Source of the DNA: Oscillospiraceae bacterium
GTDB lineage: Bacteria; Bacillota; Clostridia; Oscillospirales; Oscillospiraceae
DNA: 31,376 nucleotides
Assembly: GCA_016293265.1 (NCBI GenBank)
Contig: JAEDEN010000018.1
Span: forward strand, 1-31,376
Reading direction: 5' to 3'
Shown here: in pieces, positions 1 to 4,988 of the stretch
How positions within the stretch are numbered: position 1 is the first letter of the stretch
Layout: the number at the start of each line of letters is the position of its first letter
Made by a program: the position numbers and the translations under genes
The notes under the pieces: generated by a model
The model's database searches: none
Seen by the model: the letters and a program-made list of their open reading frames with translations, nothing else
Told to the model about the DNA's origin: nothing

Positions 1-111
1 GCCGCAGCTGGTCTTGCAGGCGGACTGGCAGGAGGTCTGGCACTCGCCGCAGCCGCCGTTCTTGGCGCTCTCGCACAGGGAACGAGTCTCAAGAGTCTTG
101 ATTCTTTCCAT
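1..111 (-). CDS. scfA: SCIFF six-cysteine ranthipeptide precursor (partial, C-terminus outside window)
   Basis: Precursor of the ribosomally made peptide SCIFF (six cysteines in forty-five residues), which in Clostridia is cross-linked by a radical SAM SPASM maturase into Cys-to-alpha-carbon thioethers. Thirty-seven residues are visible: Met-Glu-Arg-Ile-Lys-Thr-Leu, then Cys13, Cys21, Cys24, Cys28, Cys32 and Cys36, with the family core GGCGECQTSCQSACKTSC at 19-36. The start follows a GGAG at 121-124 with nine bases between. Another ATG at 116-118 is out of frame. A strong promoter lies at 193-221, and the leader can fold (148-178). The maturase gene is expected downstream, beyond the left edge. 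Family identity is near certain from the core; the peptide's biological role is not settled for the family. Confidence 0.93.
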   Translation of the reverse strand, partial: MERIKTLETRSLCESAKNGGCGECQTSCQSACKTSCG

Positions 112-192
112 GATTCATATCTCCAATCTGTTGATTTGGTTTCCGGCGGTCAGAAGTCCGGCGCGCCGGGCATTGACCGGATTATCGGTAAA

Positions 193-221
193 AGTTTAGC
201 ACAGAATATGGCTAAAGTCAA
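193..221 (-). promoter_or_regulatory. Sigma-A promoter of the SCIFF gene
   Basis: On the minus strand TTGACT (216-221), a 17-base spacer and TAAACT (193-198). The -35 box overlaps the stop codon of the upstream DUF1653 gene, so SCIFF has its own start of transcription. The leader of about 75 nt contains a GGTCA/TGACC stem around a CCGGCGCGCCGG palindrome (148-178). Confidence 0.75.
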
Positions 222-451
222 GGTTTTGCATCCGTTCCCATATAGGTGAATCGCTGATAGGTCCGGCCGTCCCGCTCCACGGTCTCATTCCACATGGCGG
301 CGGGTCGCACCCAGATGCCCCGCTCCCCGTAAAGGGCGCGGTAGACCACCATGGGTTCCAGCGTCTCAGAGTGGGTGGCCACGTACAGGACCTCATATTC
401 CCCGCCTTTGAAATGGCGGTAGCGCCCGGGGCGGATGTTCAGTTGCTCCAT
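218..451 (-). CDS. DUF1653 domain protein
   Basis: A 77-residue soluble protein matching the small DUF1653 family: an N-terminal GRYRHFKGGEYEVL stretch, then the VVYRALYGE and WVRPAAMW segments typical of that family. The function is unknown. The ribosome site GGAGGAG sits just upstream of the ATG at 451. It lies 10 bases after the CYTH gene and is probably co-transcribed with it and with the PrsW gene. An overlapping minus-strand frame (196-396) is a shadow. Confidence 0.85.
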   Translation of the reverse strand: MEQLNIRPGRYRHFKGGEYEVLYVATHSETLEPMVVYRALYGERGIWVRPAAMWNETVERDGRTYQRFTYMGTDAKP

Positions 452-461
452 ATGCTCCTCC

Positions 462-911
462 TCAGTCGAATTTGCGGCGGCTCATGTTGGAATTGTGGTA
501 GGCGGGGTCAAAGGTAACCTCCCGGCCGAACCACTCCGGCGGGGTGAAGGCCTCCGCTTCCTCCACCGCGGGAAATTCCACCTCCGCCATGACCAGGGGG
601 GCCAGAGGCGGCGCGAAAACGTCCAGTTCGATGGTGTAATCCCCCCAGGGGATGCAGTAACGGGTCTTGGTGATGATGTTTCCGTCCGCCTTGGCCAGGA
701 GATGGCGGTATCCCTCCTGGGTCAGGGGAAGGTTTTCCTCCCGCCGGGCCATCATGCCGCCGCCCTTATAGGTGAGGGTGAAGTTCTCACCGCTGCGGCG
801 GACGCGCACCACCGGAGCGGTGCAAAGATAGCCCTGCTCAATGAGGCGGTGGGGAAACCGCTCCAGGTCTTCCGGAATGCTTTTCAGCAGAAACTTGCGT
901 TCGATCTCCAT
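462..911 (-). CDS. CYTH domain protein (triphosphate tunnel metalloenzyme family)
   Basis: A 149-residue single-domain protein beginning with the hallmark MEIERKFLL (ExExK). It continues with VRVRRSG, FTLTYKGG, a basic/acidic TRYCIPWGDYTIELDVF strand pair and MAEVEF, the alternating charged strands that build the TTM tunnel. CYTH proteins hydrolyse triphosphates (tripolyphosphate, thiamine triphosphate) or act as class IV adenylate cyclases; bacterial stand-alone members of this size are mostly triphosphatases. Which substrate is used cannot be told here. The start is set by AAGGAGG upstream of the ATG at 911. It sits between the PrsW and DUF1653 genes with 10-base gaps on each side. Confidence 0.9.
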   Translation of the reverse strand: MEIERKFLLKSIPEDLERFPHRLIEQGYLCTAPVVRVRRSGENFTLTYKGGGMMARREENLPLTQEGYRHLLAKADGNIITKTRYCIPWGDYTIELDVFAPPLAPLVMAEVEFPAVEEAEAFTPPEWFGREVTFDPAYHNSNMSRRKFD

Positions 912-921
912 TACTTCCTCC

Positions 922-1644
922 TTAAACAGGGGCGTCCTGGGCAGCTTCCCGCTTCAGCAGGCGGATCATCCGCCAATAGACCACCACCACAAAGGCGATG
1001 AAGAGCACACTTGCCTTGGCCGTCCCGATCATGGCGCAGGCGTCATAAAACCCATGGAGCAGCACCGCAGAAAAATAGGCCATCATCAAGTCGCTCCTTG
1101 CAGCGGCATGGTTTCCCCGGTTCTCCCGCAGCTTGGCCCGGCCGTAAAAGACCCCCATGTACACCGCAAAGGCCATATGTCCGGGGATGGAGAGCAGCGC
1201 CCGGGGCAGCGCCACGGAAAGGCCGTAGGTAAAGACATACTGGATGTTCTCAAAGGCGGCAAAGCCCAAAGAGACAAACACCGCGTAAACGATGGCGTCG
1301 AAACGGTAATTGAACTGATAGTCGTACCAGGTGCGGCGCTTGAGGAAGAACAGCTTCATCCCCTCCTCCGCTCCAGCCACTACCACAAACGCCAGCAAAA
1401 CGGTGTGGAGAAAGGTACCGGGGGTGCAGAGGCGGTCCAGCAGGAGCTGGCCCAGGGTCTCCAGCACGATGGCGCAAAGGGCCGCCAGGACTCCTTTCCA
1501 AAGCAGGGACATCAGCAGCCCGACGGGCTCCCGCTCCACCCGGTCCTGCCGGTAAACATAGTATAGCAGAAAGGCCGCAGGCAGCACCGCCGCCAGGACA
1601 TAAAGCGCCGGGACCCACAGCAGGGGCTTCATAAAAATATACAT
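922..1644 (-). CDS. PrsW family intramembrane metalloprotease
   Basis: A 240-residue polytopic membrane protein of the PrsW/CPBP-type glutamic intramembrane protease superfamily. Motifs are in order: EEGMK (Glu93, Glu94, Lys97), FENIQY (Phe131, Glu132, Tyr136), His156 in a membrane segment, and HGFYD (His197, Asp201). PrsW in Bacillus cleaves anti-sigma factor RsiW; no anti-sigma gene is near, so the substrate is unknown. A longer frame runs upstream to 1710, but the promoter lies at 1682-1710, so I chose the ATG at 1644, preceded by AAGGGAG. It is the first gene of a probable PrsW-CYTH-DUF1653 operon. Confidence 0.88.
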   Translation of the reverse strand: MYIFMKPLLWVPALYVLAAVLPAAFLLYYVYRQDRVEREPVGLLMSLLWKGVLAALCAIVLETLGQLLLDRLCTPGTFLHTVLLAFVVVAGAEEGMKLFFLKRRTWYDYQFNYRFDAIVYAVFVSLGFAAFENIQYVFTYGLSVALPRALLSIPGHMAFAVYMGVFYGRAKLRENRGNHAAARSDLMMAYFSAVLLHGFYDACAMIGTAKASVLFIAFVVVVYWRMIRLLKREAAQDAPV

Positions 1645-1681
1645 CTGCTCTCCCTTCTCCGTGTCGGTTTCTGGATGATAC

Positions 1682-1710
1682 ATTATAGCACAGGGGGCCG
1701 TGGTGGGCAA
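1682..1710 (-). promoter_or_regulatory. Sigma-A promoter of the PrsW-CYTH-DUF1653 operon
   Basis: Minus strand TTGCCC (1705-1710), 17-base spacer, TATAAT (1682-1687) preceded by TGTGC. It excludes the upstream in-frame ATG at 1710 as a start. Confidence 0.8.
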
Positions 1711-1758
1711 GGTGGGATGTTCCCATTTGCTTTCCCCCGTTTATGTATATAAATATGT

Positions 1759-1796
1759 AAAAAAGTCAGAGCAAGCGTCATGCCGCTTGCTCCGAC
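1759..1796 (-). terminator. Second rho-independent terminator downstream of tRNA-Thr
   Basis: A 13-bp stem (1765-1777 with 1784-1796), loop of six, one wobble pair that is G-U only when read on the minus strand, then six U (A run 1759-1764). It has no coding gene directly upstream; the nearest is tRNA-Thr, which already has its own terminator. Confidence 0.85.
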
Positions 1797-1933
1797 GTGT
1801 ACCAATGCGATAAATATACTATCTTGTGAAAAGCCGCATCCAAAACCAAATCGAAGCACGGCGGGTCCGATTTGGAAAGAAGGAGCAAGGGAGCGGGCGG
1901 ATGACGCTCTTTCCTTCCGCAGAAATAAAAGAG
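1797..1933 (-). other. Structured non-coding stretch between two terminators
   Basis: No credible ORF on either strand. It contains a perfect 8-bp inverted repeat CCAAATCG/CGATTTGG (1846-1853 and 1868-1875). It could be a small RNA ending at the 1759-1796 terminator, a read-through trailer of the tRNA transcript, or an intergenic repeat; the sequence alone does not decide. A possible -10-like TATATT is present on the minus strand, but no convincing -35. Confidence 0.4.
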
Positions 1934-1963
1934 CGCCGGAGCAAAGCGGACTTTGCTCCGGCG
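1934..1963 (-). terminator. Terminator of tRNA-Thr
   Basis: A perfect 13-bp stem (1934-1946 with 1951-1963), four-base loop, then CTCTTTTATTT on the minus strand. The stem begins directly after the encoded CCA of the tRNA. Confidence 0.88.
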
Positions 1964-2039
1964 TGGAGCTGGTGGGGTGACTCGAACACCTGACCTGCTG
2001 ATTACGAATCAGCTGCTCTACCGACTGAGCTACACCAGC
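1964..2039 (-). tRNA. tRNA-Thr (anticodon CGT)
   Basis: A 76-nt tRNA with CCA encoded. The acceptor stem GCTGGTG pairs with CACCAGC, discriminator T, CCA at 1966-1964. The D-arm contains AGCTCAGTCGGTAGAGC, the anticodon loop is TTCGTAA on a GCTGA/TCAGC stem, and the T-loop has GTTCGAGTC. Anticodon CGT reads ACG codons (threonine), which are frequent in this GC-rich genome. It stands alone, with its own promoter and terminator. Confidence 0.96.
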
Positions 2040-2073
2040 ATTTTTGGGGGGGTATATACTTAGAACAGTTGCA

Positions 2074-2102
2074 ATCATAGCATATTTTTTCCCCAGCGTC
2101 AA
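2074..2102 (-). promoter_or_regulatory. Promoter of tRNA-Thr
   Basis: Minus strand TTGACG (2097-2102), 17-base spacer, TATGAT (2074-2079) preceded by ATGC. It lies about 35 bases before the tRNA 5' end. Confidence 0.8.
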
Positions 2103-2683
2103 CACCCATTCTTCCAAAAACCAGACAGGCAAATTTCGGGATGAATATTACATTTTGTATTATTGCAAGACACCTTTCATTTTGAAAAAAAGTATTTTGT
2201 CGCCTCTTCATTTTTTTAGCGCGCGTCAAGAGGGAACGGTCGAAAAATCTCTCTGTTATTTGCACGGAATTTTTTCAAAATTTCGTGAATTTTTTTCTTT
2301 CTCACGAACACCCCCCTTTTTTCTCCAGTTTTTAACATTAACATAATGATTTTGATAGTTTTCTTCTACAAGGAGTTATCCACATTTTCCACATGGTTTT
2401 CAACATTCAATTTTCCATTTGTTTTCAACGGTTTTCTCTGAAAATTCCATTTACTCCCATTCCGTGAAGTGGAATTCCAAAACTCTGAAATCCCGCTTTT
2501 TAATTTACATAAGATTAAGATAATACCTATCCTGTCAGTCTTTCATACGTCTTTTTGCTTTTTTGCCGTAGTCAAAATCCCTTCTTTCACGAAAAGAAAG
2601 TTCCCTGCCTTTACACCCGGTGCAGCTTCCCGCAAATATCCATTTTCCATGCATTTTTCCTGCTGTCTCATTTCCGGCGATGG
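2103..2683. other. AT-rich gene-free island with DnaA-box-like cluster
   Basis: Roughly 580 bases of markedly lower GC than the surroundings, with many T and A runs. No ORF has a ribosome site plus protein-like composition; the frames present look random. At 2376-2384 lies a perfect DnaA box TTATCCACA, followed directly by TTTTCCACA (2385-2393), TTTTCAACA (2397-2405) and TTTTCAACG (2422-2430), all in one orientation. Copies of TTCGTGAA or its complement occur at 2282-2289 and 2586-2593, with near copies at 2302-2308 and 2461-2468. It could be a DnaA-binding site, a replication-linked element or unexplained spacer. Confidence 0.5.
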
Positions 2684-2720
2684 CAAAAAAAGAAGCCCCG
2701 GAGATATCTCCAGGGCTTCT
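2684..2720 (-). terminator. Terminator of the polA-rimI-GNAT-tsaD run
   Basis: Arms 2691-2705 and 2706-2720 are complementary over about 14 bp with one U-G pair on the minus strand, closing on a small ATAT-centred loop. A U run follows on the minus strand (A run 2684-2691). It lies 18 bases after the tsaD stop. Confidence 0.85.
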
Positions 2721-2738
2721 TTTGATACATTTGTTATA

Positions 2739-3746
2739 TCAATCTGTAATATCCCGGGTGGCGTAAGCGTTGAGGTCCATGGCAGCAGTGTGGCCGGCCA
2801 GGTACTCATAATACCCCTGGGCACCAATCATGGCGCCGTTGTCTCCACAGAGGCGCAGAGGAGGCAGGTACAGTCGATAACCCGCCCTGGCGCACTGGCG
2901 CTCCAGATCGCCCCGGATGATGGAGTTGGCCGCCACGCCGCCAGCGGCGACAATCACCTTCCTTCCGGTCTGCTGCGCCGCCAACATGGCCCGGGGCACC
3001 AGCGTATCGCTGACGGCCTGGGTAAAGTCCCGGGCAAGAGCGGGAGCATCCAGCTCCTGACCCACCTGCTTTGCGTGATGGGCCAGATTCACCACCGCCG
3101 TCTTGAGGCCGGAAAAGCTCATATCCAGCGGCGCGCCATCCACCTTGGAGTTCGGAAGCTGATAGACACCGCCCCGGGATCTTTGAGCCAGCTCGTCCAT
3201 AGGCTTGCCGCCGGGGTAAGAAAGGCCCAGGACCCGGGCGGCTTTGTCAAAGCACTCCCCCGCCGCGTCATCCCGGGTCGCTCCCAGGATCTCCATGTCC
3301 GTATAATCCCGGACATCCACGATGAGCGTATTGCCTCCGGAGATGGCCAGGGCCAGGAAGGGAGGCTCCAGCTCCGGGAAGGCCAGGTAGTTGGCGGCGA
3401 TATGCCCCCGGATGTGGTGGACGGGGATGAGGGGGACCTGCAGGGCATAGGCCACGGACTTGGCAAAGCTCAGGCCCACCAGTACCGCCCCGATGAGGCC
3501 GGGGGCGTAGGTCACGGCCACGGCGTCGATCTCCTGGCGGGTGCAGTTTGCGTCTTTCAAGGCCTTTTCCGTCAGGGCCGCGATGGCCTCCACATGCTTG
3601 CGGGAGGCGATCTCCGGCACCACGCCGCCGTAAACGGCATGGATATCCACCTGGGAGGCGATGGCATCGGAGAGGATCGTCCTCCCGTCCTCCACCACCG
3701 CCACAGCAGTCTCGTCACAGGAGGATTCAAAGGCAAGGATCTTCAT
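2739..3746 (-). CDS. tsaD: tRNA N6-adenosine threonylcarbamoyltransferase TsaD
   Basis: Catalytic subunit that transfers the threonylcarbamoyl group from TC-AMP to A37 of ANN-decoding tRNAs (t6A), working with TsaB and TsaE. The 335 residues are the normal length. Visible are the N-terminal MKILAFESSCDET, the metal-binding HHIRGH (His110, His111, His115), SGGNT and the C-terminal GVAANS and DNGAMIG nucleotide-site segments. An in-frame ATG exists nine codons upstream (3773), but it overlaps the previous stop and the protein family starts at MKILA, so I use 3746; its ribosome site is weak. tsaB and tsaE, often adjacent, are not in the window. Last gene of the run from polA. Confidence 0.95.
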   Translation of the reverse strand: MKILAFESSCDETAVAVVEDGRTILSDAIASQVDIHAVYGGVVPEIASRKHVEAIAALTEKALKDANCTRQEIDAVAVTYAPGLIGAVLVGLSFAKSVAYALQVPLIPVHHIRGHIAANYLAFPELEPPFLALAISGGNTLIVDVRDYTDMEILGATRDDAAGECFDKAARVLGLSYPGGKPMDELAQRSRGGVYQLPNSKVDGAPLDMSFSGLKTAVVNLAHHAKQVGQELDAPALARDFTQAVSDTLVPRAMLAAQQTGRKVIVAAGGVAANSIIRGDLERQCARAGYRLYLPPLRLCGDNGAMIGAQGYYEYLAGHTAAMDLNAYATRDITD

Positions 3747-3765
3747 TGGCTCACTTCTCTTTCTC

Positions 3766-4359
3766 TCACTCATCCCAGGGAGTCTGCGCCGTCACCGGTG
3801 CCGAAGGGTCCCGGGGAATCTTCACATAGCGGGCATATTTTTCCGGGGAAAACCGGTTTTGATAAATAAAACGGTGCTGTTCCATCAAAGCATCATCGGA
3901 AAGTGCTTCTTCCGCCCAGTACAGCGTCTTATAGTGGGCGCCGAACATCTCTGTGTCGTAGCCCGCCAGTCTGGCGTCGTTGCGGTGATAAAAGCCCAGG
4001 CGCCGCTCCGCCATGACGGGGTCGGGGGCATGGATGGGGGCTTCGCTCTCCGCCAGGATCACGGTGCCCGGCTCCTTTTCCAGCATCTTGGTCAGAATGA
4101 GGGCACCGATGCCTCCGTTGCGCCGGCGGGGAGAGACGCAAAGATAATCCAGCAGTGCCCAGCCGGGATGGCCCAGCCATAAAAAGCACTCCCCCACGAT
4201 CTCATCGCCGTCAAACAGGCACCAGGGATGATACCATCCCTCCTCCCACATCTCCTGAATGGCCCGGAGGGGCTTTAATTCCGCGGGGGGAAAGGAGGGC
4301 TTCAGGTCAGCTCCGTAAATCGCTTGAAGCTGTGTAAGACTCGGTTGACGCAGTTCCAT
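3766..4359 (-). CDS. GNAT family N-acetyltransferase
   Basis: A 197-residue GNAT-fold protein. The acetyl-CoA pyrophosphate loop is visible as RNGGIG (consensus R/Q-x-x-G-x-G/A) after the LDYLCVSPRRR strand, followed by LTKMLEKE and the C-terminal half with FYHRNDARLAGYDTEMFG. A ribosome site GGGAG precedes the ATG at 4359. The first 53 bases overlap the 3' end of rimI, indicating translational coupling. The acceptor substrate is unknown; the sequence is clearly different from RimI. Its place between rimI and tsaD does not fix a role. Confidence 0.85.
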   Translation of the reverse strand: MELRQPSLTQLQAIYGADLKPSFPPAELKPLRAIQEMWEEGWYHPWCLFDGDEIVGECFLWLGHPGWALLDYLCVSPRRRNGGIGALILTKMLEKEPGTVILAESEAPIHAPDPVMAERRLGFYHRNDARLAGYDTEMFGAHYKTLYWAEEALSDDALMEQHRFIYQNRFSPEKYARYVKIPRDPSAPVTAQTPWDE

Positions 4360-4816
4360 CGGTAAACTCCCTTGTCATGATGATGGCATCCTCCCTGGGA
4401 TGCTCATAGTAATTTTTCCGCCGGCCCATGCTGCGGAAACCCCGGCTCCCGTAGAGGGCGATGGCGTCGTAATTGGAGGCGCGGACCTCCAGCGTCAGGA
4501 AACTGAGGTGGTTGGCTTGGGCAAAGTCCAAAAAGACCTGCAGCAGCTTTCCCGCCACTCCCTGGCGGCGGCAGTCCGGCCGGACGGCGATGTTGGTAAT
4601 ATATCCCTCATCCAGGATCACCTGCACGCCGGCGTAGCCCGCCACACGGCCGTTATCGTCCAGGGCCACCAGGAAGGCGGAGAGCATATTGTCCAGCTCC
4701 TCGGCCAGCATATTGCGGGACCAGGGGGTGGAAAAGCAGATGCGCTCCAGCTCCGCCACCTCGTCCAGATGGTCGCTGTTCATGGGAACGATGCGAACAT
4801 GCATCCTTGTATCCAT
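4307..4816 (-). CDS. rimI: Ribosomal protein S18-alanine N-acetyltransferase RimI
   Basis: GNAT enzyme predicted to acetylate the N-terminal alanine of ribosomal protein S18. Of 169 residues, the core shows ERICFSTPWS near the N-terminus, the GYITNIAVRPDCRRQGVAGKLL acetyl-CoA motif (RRQGVA), LEVRASNYDAIALYGSRGF, and YYEHPREDAIIM, all typical of RimI. The tail after TREF is about 16 residues long and encodes the overlap with the next gene. Several in-frame ATGs exist upstream; I chose 4816 because AAAGGA lies nine bases before it and the upstream extension is Arg-rich and not family-like. In Clostridia rimI commonly neighbours tsaD, as here. Confidence 0.9.
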   Translation of the reverse strand: MDTRMHVRIVPMNSDHLDEVAELERICFSTPWSRNMLAEELDNMLSAFLVALDDNGRVAGYAGVQVILDEGYITNIAVRPDCRRQGVAGKLLQVFLDFAQANHLSFLTLEVRASNYDAIALYGSRGFRSMGRRKNYYEHPREDAIIMTREFTDGTASTESYTASSDLRS

Positions 4817-4832
4817 AGCGATGTTCCTTTCC

Positions 4833-4861
4833 ATAGTATCATTTCCGGCCCGCGTCCTCAA
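4833..4861 (-). promoter_or_regulatory. Possible internal promoter for rimI-GNAT-tsaD
   Basis: Minus strand TTGAGG (4856-4861), 17-base spacer, TACTAT (4833-4838) with an extended TGA. It would give a leader of only about 10 nt before the ATG at 4816, so it is weak evidence. Confidence 0.35.
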
Positions 4862-4988
4862 TCCGCCGGCCAGATTCCTCATAAGGCAGCGAAACGCTGC
4901 CGTTTTTCGCCATTTCCCGGCTTTCCTTCCGCCTCCCGGCGGTAAAGTACGATGCCGCATGGGATGATGGCTCCCCTGTCCTTTTATG

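Noticed and set aside
1683..2132. 149-residue minus-strand ORF spanning tRNA-Thr and both terminators
   Set aside because: It would translate a tRNA and two hairpins; the open frame is accidental.
2044..2346. 100-residue plus-strand ORF in the AT-rich island
   Set aside because: Starts inside the tRNA promoter region, has no ribosome site, and its Phe/Ser-rich composition reflects T runs.
2469..3869. 466-residue plus-strand ORF opposite tsaD
   Set aside because: Its main part mirrors tsaD and its first part is the AT-rich spacer; no ribosome site.
4885..4901. Hairpin between polA and rimI as a terminator
   Set aside because: A 7-bp stem with U-rich sequence only on the plus strand, where no gene precedes it; on the minus strand there is no U run.
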